NCBI RefSeq assembly: GCF_036084755.1
Contig: NZ_CP107968.1
Coordinates: 7,944,001-8,008,000 of the forward strand
Length of the DNA stretch: 64,000 nucleotides
Direction: 5' to 3'
Source: Streptomyces sp. NBC_00370
GTDB lineage: Bacteria; Actinomycetota; Actinomycetes; Streptomycetales; Streptomycetaceae
Part shown: piece by piece, positions 50,930 to 59,400 of the stretch
How the letters are laid out: each line of letters begins with the position of its first letter
How positions within the stretch are numbered: the first letter of the stretch is position 1
Translations under genes and position numbers: made by a program
The notes under the pieces: model-generated
What the model was told of the DNA's origin: nothing
Database searches by the model: none
What the model saw: the letters and a program-made list of their open reading frames with translations, nothing else

Positions 50930-51874
50930 ATGGCGGCAGAGACCACAGACCGTCCGCACGACCGGGGGCCGGGGCTGCGCGCCCTGCTGGCCGGGGGCGG
51001 GCGCTCGTACTCCTTCGAGTTCTTCCCGCCGAAGACCGAGGCCGGCGAGCGCACGCTCTGGAACGCGATCCGGCGCATCGAGCCCCTCGCCCCTTCCTTC
51101 GTCTCCGTGACCTACGGCGCCGGCGGCTCGTCGCGTGACCGGACGATCGACGTGACCAAGCGCATCGCCGCCGAGACCACACTGCGCCCCGTCGCCCACC
51201 TCACGGCCGTCGGCCACTCCGTCGCCGAACTGCGCCATATCGTCGGCCAGTACGCGGACGCCGGCATCCGGGATGTCCTCGCCCTGCGCGGCGACCCGCC
51301 GGGCGACCCGCGCGCCGAGTGGGTGCGCCATCCGGAAGGCTTCGCCCAGGCCAGCGAACTGGTCACCCTCATCAGGGAGTTGGGCGACTTCACGGTCGGC
51401 GTCGCGGCCTTCCCCGAGCGCCATCCGCGCTCGCCCGACTGGGACAGCGACGTGCGCCACTTCGTCGCCAAGTGCCGGGCGGGCGCCGACTACGCCATCA
51501 CCCAGATGTTCTTCGACGTGGACGACTACCTGCGGCTGCGGGACCGGATCGCCGCGACGGGCTGCACGACCCCGATCATCCCGGAGATCATGCCGGCCAC
51601 CGACGCGCGGCAGATCAAGCGCTTCGCCGAACTGAGCGACGCGCGCTTCCCCGCCGAGCTGGCCGAGCGGCTGGAGGCGGCGCGCGGCGACGCGGAAGCG
51701 GGTCATCGCATCGGTGTGGAGTACGCGACGGCCATGGCCGAACGGCTCCTGGCCGAGGGCGCACCCGGGCTGCACTACATCACCCTGAACCGGTCCACGG
51801 CGACGCTGGAGATTCACCAGAATCTGGGTGTGAGCGCGCCGCGCGGCAACGCGCAGGTGCTCGCCCCGCGCTGA
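50930..51874 (+). CDS. metF: 5,10-Methylenetetrahydrofolate reductase
   Basis: 314 residues from ATG 50930 (AGGGAGG nine bases upstream). MTHFR barrel: YSFEFFPPKTEAGERTLWNAI, VSVTYGAGGSSRDRTIDV, DVLALRGDPPG, ITQMFFDVDDYLRLRDR, PIIPEIMPATDARQIKRFAEL and HYITLNRSTAT. It makes 5-methyl-THF for homocysteine methylation, linking with MetX/MetY 37 kb away. Monocistronic behind a terminator. No riboswitch was recognised in its ~100-base upstream region. Confidence 0.95.
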   Translation: MAAETTDRPHDRGPGLRALLAGGGRSYSFEFFPPKTEAGERTLWNAIRRIEPLAPSFVSVTYGAGGSSRDRTIDVTKRIAAETTLRPVAHLTAVGHSVAELRHIVGQYADAGIRDVLALRGDPPGDPRAEWVRHPEGFAQASELVTLIRELGDFTVGVAAFPERHPRSPDWDSDVRHFVAKCRAGADYAITQMFFDVDDYLRLRDRIAATGCTTPIIPEIMPATDARQIKRFAELSDARFPAELAERLEAARGDAEAGHRIGVEYATAMAERLLAEGAPGLHYITLNRSTATLEIHQNLGVSAPRGNAQVLAPR

Positions 51875-51930
51875 CGGCGGTCCCGGCCGGCACGACGGGG
51901 CTCCGGACGCGGTTGGACATGCGGGCGGTT

Positions 51931-52002
51931 GGACGCGGGAACATGGACCTGAGATCCGGGGCCATGTTCCCGCGTCCCGGGCCGCACTTGACTGGCTCCA
52001 TG
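51931..52002 (+). repeat. 72-base duplicated start-region element, copy B
   Basis: Partner of 49850-49921. This copy also contains a perfect 16-bp inverted repeat (51931-51946 with 51962-51977, 15-base spacer; arm core GGGAACATGG / CCATGTTCCC), which copy A lacks. It ends at ATG 52000 of the DUF1772 gene. The dyad could be an operator or the metF terminator. Confidence 0.65.
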
Positions 52003-52572
52003 AGCTTCGACCGGACGACCACGCCGACCACGCCCACCACCACCCCGCGACGGCAGGCCCGCGCCACCGTGCCGCTGCTGACGATCGCCACCGTGACGAC
52101 GGGGCTGATGGCGGGCCTCTTCTTCGCCTTCGACATTTCCGTGATGCCCGGCCTCGCGCACACCGACGACCGTACGTACGCCGAGGCCATGCAGAACTTC
52201 AACGCGGCCATCGACGGCAGCGGACTGTTCATGCTGGTCTTCAGTGCCGCGCTGGTGGTGACGGCCCTGGCGGCCGTGCTGGCACACGTCGGTGGCCGGC
52301 GTCCGGTCGCCCGCTGGGCCGGGGCGGCGGCCGCGCTCTATCTCATGGCCCTGATCATCACCTTCGCCGTGGACATCCCGCTCAACGACGAGCTGGCCGC
52401 CGCCGGAGACCCCGGCCGGATCACTGACTTCTCCGTCGTCGACGACTTCAGGTCCACCTGGGCCACGACCAACATCGCCCGCACCCTGCTCTGCACCGCG
52501 GCCCTCGGCGTCCTCACCCGCGCCCTGCTGCTCGCGGGAGCCGGCGGCCGGACAACTCGGCTGCCCGGCTGA
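52000..52572 (+). CDS. DUF1772 (anthrone-oxygenase-like) membrane protein
   Basis: 190 residues from ATG 52000; an in-frame ATG at 51943 would add 19 residues inside the duplicated element. Four membrane helices: LLTIATVTTGLMAGLFFAF, the ISVMPGLAHTDDRTYAEAMQNFNAAI loop, then three more. DUF1772 includes fungal anthrone oxygenases and many bacterial proteins of unknown role. It shares its start-region element with the NmrA-like gene, suggesting coregulation. Confidence 0.87.
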   Translation: MSFDRTTTPTTPTTTPRRQARATVPLLTIATVTTGLMAGLFFAFDISVMPGLAHTDDRTYAEAMQNFNAAIDGSGLFMLVFSAALVVTALAAVLAHVGGRRPVARWAGAAAALYLMALIITFAVDIPLNDELAAAGDPGRITDFSVVDDFRSTWATTNIARTLLCTAALGVLTRALLLAGAGGRTTRLPG

Positions 52573-52595
52573 GCGTCCGAGCGTCCGAGCGGGAG

Positions 52596-53849
52596 TCAGC
52601 CGCTGTCCGGACGCGGCCGGCGCATCGTCAGCGAGGCCCGGCTGCGCCGCAGGAAGTCCCGCTCCGCCGCGTTGCGTGTGTGCGCACGCGCCGCGTCGTA
52701 CGCGGCCGCCGCCTCCGGGATCCGGCCCAGCCGGCGCAGCAGGTCGGCGCGGACGGCGTGGAAGGCGTGGTAGCCGTCCAGATCGAGGGCGTCCACGAGC
52801 GCCAGCGCGGTCCGCGGCCCTTCGACCTCGGCCACGGCGACTGCCCGGTTGAGCGCCACGACCGGGCTCGGGCTGAGGACCAGCAGCTGGTCGTAGAGCC
52901 GCAGGATCTGCTCCCAGTCCGTGTCCGCCACGGTGGGTGCCTCGCTGTGCACCGCGTTGACCGCCGCCTGGATCTGGTACGGGCCCGGCCGGCCGCCCTC
53001 GACGCACCGCCGCGCCAGCGCCTGGCCCTCGGCGATCAGCGCGCCGTCCCACCGGCTCCTGTCCTGCTCGGCCAGCGGCACCAGACCCACGTCAGGGGCG
53101 GTGCGGGCCGGCCGGCGGGACTCGATGAGCAGCATCAGCGCCAGCAGGCCCATGACCTCCGGGTCGTCCGGCAGCAGGTCGGCCAGCAGCCGGCCGAGCC
53201 GGACGGCCTCCGTGGACAGGTCCTCGCGGATCAGGTCGTCGCCCGAGCTGGCCGCGTAGCCCTCGTTGAAGATCAGGTACACCACGGCCAGCACGCCGCG
53301 TACCCGCTCGGGCAGATCGGCCTCGGCCGGGATCCGGTACGGGATCCCGGCGTCCCTGATCTTGGCCTTGGCCCGCACCAGCCGCTGGGCCATGGTCGGC
53401 TCGGGGACCAGGAACGCCCGCGCGATCTCGGCCGTGGTGAGCCCGCCGAGCAGCCGCAGCGTCAGCGCGACCCGGGCCTGCTCGGACAGGGCGGGATGGC
53501 AGCAGGTGAAGATCAGCCGCAGCCGGTCGTCCCGTACGGGCCCCTCGTCGGCCGGTTCGTCGCGGGCGTGCAGCAGGGCCGCCTGGAGGTGCCGGTCGGT
53601 GCGGGACGACTCGCGGCGCAGCCGGTCGATCGCGCGGTTCTTGGCGGTGGTGACGATCCAGCCGGCCGGGCTCGGCGGCAGCCCGTCGGCGGGCCACCGT
53701 TCGAGGGCCGTGGTGAACGCGTCCTGGACCGCTTCCTCGGCGATGTCGATGTCACCGAAGACCCGGACCAGGACGGCCACCGCGCGGCCGTAGGCGGCCC
53801 GGAAGACCCTTTCGGCCTCCCGGGCGCCCACCGCCCGACCGGATGCCAT
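52596..53849 (-). CDS. ECF sigma factor, ECF42 type with C-terminal TPR-like domain
   Basis: 417 residues from ATG 53849. Sigma2 (FRAAYGRAVAVLVRVFGDIDIAEEAVQDAF, then AKNRAIDRLRRE), Sigma4 (VALTLRLLGGLTTAEIARAFLVPEPTMAQRLVRAK) and a long C-terminal helical region (EQILRLYDQLLVLSPSPVVALNRAVAVAE) with TPR features define ECF42. These factors lack an anti-sigma and are encoded next to DGPF/YCII proteins, as here: its start overlaps the YCII stop. Confidence 0.93.
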   Translation of the reverse strand: MASGRAVGAREAERVFRAAYGRAVAVLVRVFGDIDIAEEAVQDAFTTALERWPADGLPPSPAGWIVTTAKNRAIDRLRRESSRTDRHLQAALLHARDEPADEGPVRDDRLRLIFTCCHPALSEQARVALTLRLLGGLTTAEIARAFLVPEPTMAQRLVRAKAKIRDAGIPYRIPAEADLPERVRGVLAVVYLIFNEGYAASSGDDLIREDLSTEAVRLGRLLADLLPDDPEVMGLLALMLLIESRRPARTAPDVGLVPLAEQDRSRWDGALIAEGQALARRCVEGGRPGPYQIQAAVNAVHSEAPTVADTDWEQILRLYDQLLVLSPSPVVALNRAVAVAEVEGPRTALALVDALDLDGYHAFHAVRADLLRRLGRIPEAAAAYDAARAHTRNAAERDFLRRSRASLTMRRPRPDSG

Positions 53850-54202
53850 CAAGCCCCGGTCCCGCCGTGGAACGGGCGGACCTCGATGGGCAGGGTGGTC
53901 GCGAGCGCCGCCTTGCGTCCCCAGGCCAGCGCGGCGTCGAGATCGGGCGCGTTGACGATGCACAGGCCGCCGAGGAATTCCTTGCTCTCGGTGTACGGGC
54001 CGTCGGTGACCAGGGTCTCCGTGCCGTGCGACCGTACGACGGTCGCCGTCTCGGGGGAGTGCAGTCCACCCGCGAAGACCCACGCCCCCGCGGCCTTCAG
54101 CTCCGCGTGGAAGGCGTCGAGATTACGGCCGATGTCCGCCAGCACCTCGGGCGCCGGCGGCTCCCCTCCGGGCTGCATGACGCTGAGCAGATACTGCTTC
54201 AT
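53849..54202 (-). CDS. YCII/DGPF-domain protein
   Basis: 117 residues. MKQYLLSVMQPGGEPP, FHAELKAAGAWVFAGGL and the family signature DGPYTESKEFLGGLCI define the YCII-related DGPF domain. These small ferredoxin-like-fold proteins are cotranscribed with, and are targets of, ECF42 sigma factors. GGAGGAGG lies just upstream of the ATG. The 79 bases before it should hold the sigma-dependent promoter; a CGTCGA (minus strand, about 54260) is a possible -35. Confidence 0.92.
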   Translation of the reverse strand: MKQYLLSVMQPGGEPPAPEVLADIGRNLDAFHAELKAAGAWVFAGGLHSPETATVVRSHGTETLVTDGPYTESKEFLGGLCIVNAPDLDAALAWGRKAALATTLPIEVRPFHGGTGA

Positions 54203-54281
54203 GGTGGTCCTCCTCCGCCGTGGTGCCGGTTTCTCCGGCTCTCACCCTCTGTACGAACGGACCACGGCCGGATCGACGCCC

Positions 54282-55868
54282 TCAGCCTACTGGCGCCGGC
54301 GGAGCGGTCTCCGCCTCCTCCTCGGCCAGCCGCTGCATACCGTTGGTGGTCTTCAGCGGCTTCTCCTTGATGAAGACCACTGTGATCAGGGCGAGCAGCG
54401 CGAACGGCGCCGCGACCAGGAACAGATCGGCCGTCGCCACACCGTAGGCATGCTCCACGATCTCGCGCATGGCGGCGGGGAGCTTGGACAGGTCGGGCAC
54501 GGCGCCGCTGCCGGAACCGCCGGACTGCGTCTGTCCCGACTCGCCGAGGCTCTTGGCCATCTCGGCCGACACCCGGTTGGCGAGCACGGCGCCCAGCACG
54601 CTGGTGCCGATCGTGCCGCCCATGCTCCGGAAGAACGACAGGACGGACGTGGCCGAGCCGAGCTGGGCAGCCGGTACGTCGTTCTGCGCCGCGAGCACCA
54701 GGTTCTGCATCAGCATGCCGATCCCGATGCCGAGGATCGCCATGTAGAGGCTGAGGGTGCCGAAGCCGGTGTCGGCGCCGATGGTCGACAGCAGTCCGAG
54801 ACCCACGGTCATGATCACGGCGCCCGCGACCAGGTACCGCTTCCACTTCCCCGTGGCGCTGATGATCTGCCCGGCGACGGTCGAGGACACCAGCAGACCG
54901 AGGATCATCGGCAGGCTCATCAGCCCGGCCACCGTCGGGGACTTGCCCAGCGATATCTGGAAGTACTGCGAGAGGAAGACGGTGCCGCCGAACATGGCCA
55001 CACCGACCAGCAGGCTCGCGACCGTGGTCAGCGTGATGGTGCGGTTGCGGAAGATGGTCAGCGGGATGATCGGCTCGGGGACGCGCATCTCCACCAGCAC
55101 GGCGGCCACCAGCAGGACGACACCCGCGCCGGTCAGCGCGGCCGTCTGCCAGGACGCCCAGTCGAACTGGTTGCCCGCGAGGGTCGTCCAGATGAGCAGC
55201 GAGCAGACCCCGGCGATGATCAGGAAGGCACCCAGGAAGTCGATCTTGACCTCGCGCCGGGTGGTGGGCAGCTGAAGCGTGCGCTGGAGCAGCAGGATGG
55301 CGGCCAGCGCGAAGGGCACGCCGATGAAGAAGCACCAGCGCCAGCCCAGCCATGACGTGTCGACCAGCACCCCGCCGATCAGCGGGCCGGCGACGGTGCC
55401 GACGGCGAAGACGGCGCCGAAGATGCCGGAGTACTTGCCGAGCCGGCGCGGCGGGATGACCGCCGCCATGACGACCTGGGCGAGCGCGGTGAGACCGCCG
55501 GCGCCCGCGCCCTGGACGACACGGCTGAAGATGAGCAGCCCGACGCCCTGCGAGAAGCCGGCCAGCAGCGAACCGGCGACGAACATGCACAGCGACAGCT
55601 GCAGCAGCAGCTTCTTGTTGAAGAGGTCGGAGAGCTTGCCCCACAGCGGCACGGTCGCCGTCATGGCCAGCAGCTCGGCGGTGACGACCCAGGTGTACGA
55701 GGACTGGCTGGCGCCGAGGTCGGCGATGATCCGGGGCAGCGCGTTGGCCACGACGGTACTGGCCAGGATGGCGACGAACATTCCTGCCATGAGTCCGGAC
55801 ATCGCCTGGAGTATCTGGCGGTTGGACATGGCGGTAGGCGTCTCTTCCGGCGCCTCGATAGCGGTCAC
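54282..55868 (-). CDS. DHA2-family (EmrB/QacA) multidrug MFS exporter
   Basis: 528 residues from GTG 55868 with 14 predicted membrane helices. DHA2 motif C-like GAGAGGLTALAQVV and motif A-like LWGKLSDLFNKK are present, with the large loop before the last helix typical of the subfamily. It exports drugs or metabolites with the proton gradient. It lies 47 bases downstream of a TetR gene on the same strand, so repressor and pump form one operon. Confidence 0.93.
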   Translation of the reverse strand: MTAIEAPEETPTAMSNRQILQAMSGLMAGMFVAILASTVVANALPRIIADLGASQSSYTWVVTAELLAMTATVPLWGKLSDLFNKKLLLQLSLCMFVAGSLLAGFSQGVGLLIFSRVVQGAGAGGLTALAQVVMAAVIPPRRLGKYSGIFGAVFAVGTVAGPLIGGVLVDTSWLGWRWCFFIGVPFALAAILLLQRTLQLPTTRREVKIDFLGAFLIIAGVCSLLIWTTLAGNQFDWASWQTAALTGAGVVLLVAAVLVEMRVPEPIIPLTIFRNRTITLTTVASLLVGVAMFGGTVFLSQYFQISLGKSPTVAGLMSLPMILGLLVSSTVAGQIISATGKWKRYLVAGAVIMTVGLGLLSTIGADTGFGTLSLYMAILGIGIGMLMQNLVLAAQNDVPAAQLGSATSVLSFFRSMGGTIGTSVLGAVLANRVSAEMAKSLGESGQTQSGGSGSGAVPDLSKLPAAMREIVEHAYGVATADLFLVAAPFALLALITVVFIKEKPLKTTNGMQRLAEEEAETAPPAPVG

Positions 55869-55915
55869 GTTGTCCTTCTTCTTCGGTCCATGGTCGGGTG
55901 CGCGGGAGAGCGCGG

Positions 55916-56527
55916 TCAGGGGGTGAGACCGGCGGCCAGCCGGTCGAAGGTCTCCTGGAACACGTCCGGGAAAGCGGCGTCGGGGGCGCGCGCCGACCAG
56001 TGCTCGACGCTGACCCGTACGGCGGTGCCGGCGACGGCGGCCAGCAGCCTCGGATAGAGATCGGGCGCCGTGGGACCGGCGTCACCGAGCCGGGTCTGGA
56101 TCGCCTCGGCCAGCTCCAGCTCCTCGGCCATGTGCACACCGAGCCCGCGCACCAGCAGATGCGGGGAGCGCTGGAGGACCTGGGCGCGCAGATTCCATAT
56201 CTCGTGGCGCTCCGCCACGTCGGCCAGTTCGGCGGCGAACGCGCCGCGTACGGCTTCGAGCGGCGACAGCGCCGCCGGCGCATCGCGCACGGCGCGCCGG
56301 ATCCGCTCGCCGACCTCGCGGTCGATCATCACGAACGCGTCGTCGTGGCTGTCGAAGTAGTTGAAGAACGTGCGCGCCGATACGCCGGCCGCCTCGCTGA
56401 TCGCCTCGACGGTCACGTTCTCCGCGCCGTGTTCCGCCGCGAGCCGTACCGCCGCCTCGGCGAGAGCGGTACGCGTCGCGAGCTTCTTGCGCTCGCGCAG
56501 ACCGGGTCCGGGCCCCTTGTTCACCAC
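55916..56527 (-). CDS. TetR family regulator of the MFS exporter
   Basis: 203 residues from GTG 56527 (or GTG 56524). HTH VTVEAISEAAGVSARTFFNYFDSHDDAF at ~40-68; FFNYF is typical of exporter-linked TetR proteins. Tandem 17-base repeats lie immediately upstream of its start and face the divergent aldo-keto reductase. It probably represses the repressor-pump operon and perhaps the reductase. Confidence 0.9.
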   Translation of the reverse strand: MVNKGPGPGLRERKKLATRTALAEAAVRLAAEHGAENVTVEAISEAAGVSARTFFNYFDSHDDAFVMIDREVGERIRRAVRDAPAALSPLEAVRGAFAAELADVAERHEIWNLRAQVLQRSPHLLVRGLGVHMAEELELAEAIQTRLGDAGPTAPDLYPRLLAAVAGTAVRVSVEHWSARAPDAAFPDVFQETFDRLAAGLTP

Positions 56528-56531
56528 ATGT

Positions 56532-56565
56532 TGCAGAGTACGCAAAAGTGCAGAGCCTGCAAAAT
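56532..56565. promoter_or_regulatory. Tandem 17-base repeats, candidate TetR operator
   Basis: Two head-to-tail units share TGCAGAG-N3-GCAAAA (13 of 17 bases identical; 56532-56548 and 56549-56565). The first is also part of the dyad TTGC-N7-GCAA (56531-56545). They lie just before the TetR start in an AT-rich pocket between divergent genes. Confidence 0.55.
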
Positions 56566-56619
56566 CAATGTCGGCCGCCCGTTCGGGCGGCTGCTTCCCG
56601 GCCACGTAGGCTGCCCGCC

Positions 56620-57603
56620 ATGGAGCAACGTGTACTGGGCAGGACAAAGCGTGATGTCTCGGTCGTCGGACTGGGCACCTGGCAACTGGGCGCCGACTGG
56701 GGCGATGTCAGCGAGGCGGACGCCTTCGCCGTCCTCGACGCCGCCGTCGAGTCGGGCGTGACCTTCTTCGACACCGCCGACGTGTACGGCGACGGCCGCA
56801 GCGAGCAGCTGATCGGCCGCTACCTCAAGGAGCGCCCGGACGCCGGGATCTTCGTCGCCACCAAGATGGGCCGCAGGGCCGAACAGCTGACGGAGAACTA
56901 CTCCCTCGACAACTTCCGGGCGTGGAACGACCGCTCACGGACCAACCTGGGCTTGGACACCCTCGATCTGGTGCAGCTGCACTGCCCGCCCACGGCCGCC
57001 TACGCGACCGACGCGGTCTTCGGCGCGCTCGACACCCTCGTCGCCGAGCGGCGGATCGCCGCCTACGCGGTCAGTGTCGAGACCTGCGCCGAGGCGCTCG
57101 CCGCCATCGCCAGGCCGGGCGTGGCGAGCGTACAGATCATCCTCAACCCGTTCCGGCTCAAGCCGCTCGAAGAGGTGCTGCCCGCGGCGCGCGCCGCCGG
57201 CGTCGGCATCGTCGCGCGCGTCCCGCTCGCCTCCGGGCTGCTGACCGGGAAGTACACCAAGGACACGGTCTTCGCCGCCGACGACCACCGCACGTTCAAC
57301 CGGCACGGCGAGGCCTTCGACCAGGGCGAGACGTTCTCCGGCATCGACTTCGAGACGGGTCTCGCAGCCGCCGCCGAATTCGGCGAACTGGCCCCCGAGG
57401 GTGCGACCCCGGCGCAGACCGCGCTGCGCTGGATCATCCAGCAGCCGGGCGTCACCAGCGTCATCCCCGGCGCCCGTTCCGTGGCACAGGCACGCGCCAA
57501 CGGAGCGGCCGCCGCGCTCGCCCCGCTGCCGGAGGCGACGCTCGACGCCGTTCAGGAGCTGTACGACCGACGGCTGAGGGCGTCGATCCATCCGCGCTGG
57601 TAA
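56620..57603 (+). CDS. Aldo/keto reductase
   Basis: 327 residues. LGRTKRDVSVVGLGTWQLG, the catalytic Asp/Tyr in FFDTADVYGDGRSEQLIG, Lys in FVATKMGRR and His in LVQLHCPP make the AKR tetrad. The NADPH-binding end is VIPGARSVAQARAN. It is of the AKR11/YghZ-type (ion-channel beta-like) group. It is divergent from the TetR/MFS operon with tandem operator-like repeats between, so coregulation is plausible. The substrate aldehyde is unknown. Confidence 0.92.
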   Translation: MEQRVLGRTKRDVSVVGLGTWQLGADWGDVSEADAFAVLDAAVESGVTFFDTADVYGDGRSEQLIGRYLKERPDAGIFVATKMGRRAEQLTENYSLDNFRAWNDRSRTNLGLDTLDLVQLHCPPTAAYATDAVFGALDTLVAERRIAAYAVSVETCAEALAAIARPGVASVQIILNPFRLKPLEEVLPAARAAGVGIVARVPLASGLLTGKYTKDTVFAADDHRTFNRHGEAFDQGETFSGIDFETGLAAAAEFGELAPEGATPAQTALRWIIQQPGVTSVIPGARSVAQARANGAAAALAPLPEATLDAVQELYDRRLRASIHPRW

Positions 57604-57753
57604 AAATCCGAATATTCGGACGATACGGATGGCTGGACGGGGCTGGAAGTGGCCGGACAGGCGGCACGGACGCAAGAGTTGGTCGTTTCTGTGGCTGTAT
57701 CGCGTCCGGCCATGTAGCGTCTTGATCAGCTGTCGTGGTTCCGAAGTACCGCT

Positions 57754-57778
57754 CGCCCGTGACGTGCAGTCACGGGCG
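57754..57778 (+). terminator. Strong hairpin in the region upstream of the cold-shock gene
   Basis: Perfect 10-bp stem CGCCCGTGAC / GTCACGGGCG with loop GTGCA, followed by TTTGTGCTGTT. It lies 151 bases after the AKR stop and 95 before the cold-shock ATG. It may terminate an upstream transcript (the AKR mRNA or a small RNA) or belong to the cold-shock 5' UTR. The rest of 57604-57872 shows nothing I can name. Confidence 0.55.
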
Positions 57779-57872
57779 TTTGTGCTGTTCAGCGTCTCTG
57801 CGGACCAAGGCGATCACCTCCGGGTTTCCGTACCGTGCGGGAACCTTGCGTCCCAGATTCGGAGTTTTCGGC

Positions 57873-58076
57873 ATGGCCAGTGGCACAGTGAAGTGGTTCA
57901 ACTCGGAAAAGGGCTTCGGCTTCATCGCGCAGGACGGCGGCGGCCCCGACGTCTTCGCGCACTACTCGAACATCGCGACGTCGGGCTTCCGTGAGCTCCA
58001 GGAAGGCCAGAAGGTCACCTTCGACGTCACGCAGGGCCAGAAGGGCCCGCAGGCGGAGAACATCCTCCCCTCGTAA
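57873..58076 (+). CDS. cspA: Cold-shock domain protein
   Basis: 67 residues, a complete CSD: TVKWFNSEKGFGFI contains RNP1 (KGFGFI) and DVFAHYS is RNP2, with Ala and Tyr instead of the commoner VFVHFS. It binds single-stranded RNA/DNA and melts secondary structure at low temperature or generally. GGAG lies eight bases before the ATG. Monocistronic, with a strong terminator after it. Confidence 0.95.
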   Translation: MASGTVKWFNSEKGFGFIAQDGGGPDVFAHYSNIATSGFRELQEGQKVTFDVTQGQKGPQAENILPS

Positions 58077-58115
58077 CACCGCAGTCGGACCACGCCCCCA
58101 GGGGCACGGACGACA

Positions 58116-58155
58116 GGGCGCCGGCCCGGTGGGAATCCCCACCGGACCGGCGCCC
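58116..58155 (+). terminator. Terminator of the cold-shock gene
   Basis: GGGCGCCGG/CCGGCGCCC plus CCGGTGGG/CCCACCGG, 17 paired bases with one mismatch and an AATC loop, 40 bases after the stop. The following stretch to 58376 (leader of the next gene) shows no recognisable gene. Confidence 0.8.
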
Positions 58156-58376
58156 GCCGCGTTTCCGGCACACGCCCCCGGCACACGCCCCCGCCACACC
58201 CCGCAGGAAGGCGGCCGTTTCTCCAGGTCGGCGCCCTCACGCCCCTCTTATGCCTGTCCCAGATGGCGCAATGGTGCGGTACCGGGGTGTTATGTAACAA
58301 AGCGTGCGTCCTCGCGGACGTGCGGTGACCAACAGGGTGTGTGCCACCCATGGAGTTCGGCAAAGGGAGCCGCGCC

Positions 58377-59390
58377 ATGTCTCTTGACCCCCAGCCCGTA
58401 CAGAACGACGATCTGCCCGTGGAGCCCGGCAACGAGCCCATACGAACCCTGCTCTGGACGGCGGCCACCATCCGGCCCCTGGACGAGGTCGCCGCGCTGG
58501 TCAGTCTCCTCAAGCGCACCGGAGAGTTCCCCAGCCCCGGTGACGAGGCGCTGCGGGCCGCAGCGGTGTCCCGCCCGGTCGACGAGGTCAGGCAGCTCGT
58601 CGCCATGCTCAACGAGCCCCCGCACGAGACCGACGAGGCCGACACGGCGCTGCGCGCCGTCGCGGTCGGCCGGTCCATCGAGGACGTCGCCCAGCTGGTG
58701 AACATCCTCGGTTCCGAGGAGGACGAGTCGGGCGCCACGGCCGCTCCCCGCAGCGCGCCCCCGGCGGACGGCCACGCCGATGAGAGGCCCGGCGCGGGCG
58801 CCGAGGAGCAGCGGTTCGCCGAGCGTGCGGCGCAGGAGCGGCAGCCCGAGCCCGCCGCGCGGCTGGAAGCGCCGGTTCCGCCGGTCGGGGCCGCGCGTAC
58901 GAGCACGGCCTCCGGCGCGCCCGCGGCTCCCGCGGCCCCGCGGCGGCGTACCAACCCGGTCGTCGGCAGGACGGCCGACCGTACGGTCTCGCCCGCCCTG
59001 CGCTCGGTGCTGCGCTGGCCCGCCGCCGTCGCGCTGCTCGTGATCGGCGTGATCCATCTGCCGACCGACTTCGCCGGGCTGCGGTCCGGCGGGTACGCCA
59101 ACGGCGTGTCGCTCGTCGTCACCGTCCTGTGTCTGGTGCTGGCCGTCCTGCTGGCGGTCCAGGACACGGTCTGGGTCTGGGCGGCGAGCGCCCTGGCGGC
59201 GGTCGCGATCGTGGCGGCCCACTCGGTGGCGGCCGGCTTCGGCACCGTCCACCTGCTGGCGAACAGCCTGGGCGACTCGTTCGGCTGGGCGACCACGGCC
59301 GCCGTGGTCTGCGCCGTACTCGCCGCTGTCCTGTCCGGCTCGGCGCTGAGCCGCCGGCAGAAGACGGCGGGTGCCCCCACCGACGCCTGA
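58377..59390 (+). CDS. Repeat-containing membrane protein of unknown function
   Basis: 337 residues from ATG 58377 (AAAGGGAGC upstream). The N-terminal cytoplasmic part has three ~33-residue repeats (~26-49, 59-82, 92-115): AATIRPLDEVAALVSLL, AAVSRPVDEVRQLVAML and VAVGRSIEDVAQLVNIL. A Pro/Ala-rich linker (~116-205) leads to four membrane helices (~218-325). I do not recognise the family. The amphipathic repeats suggest a docking or oligomerisation surface at the membrane. It stands alone and ends at an exceptional hairpin. Confidence 0.82.
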   Translation: MSLDPQPVQNDDLPVEPGNEPIRTLLWTAATIRPLDEVAALVSLLKRTGEFPSPGDEALRAAAVSRPVDEVRQLVAMLNEPPHETDEADTALRAVAVGRSIEDVAQLVNILGSEEDESGATAAPRSAPPADGHADERPGAGAEEQRFAERAAQERQPEPAARLEAPVPPVGAARTSTASGAPAAPAAPRRRTNPVVGRTADRTVSPALRSVLRWPAAVALLVIGVIHLPTDFAGLRSGGYANGVSLVVTVLCLVLAVLLAVQDTVWVWAASALAAVAIVAAHSVAAGFGTVHLLANSLGDSFGWATTAAVVCAVLAAVLSGSALSRRQKTAGAPTDA

Positions 59391-59400
59391 CCCGCGCGAG

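Noticed and set aside
54203..54281. ECF42 consensus promoter upstream of the YCII gene
   Set aside because: A CGTCGA is present on the minus strand but the expected -10 partner could not be placed with confidence, so no promoter feature was called.
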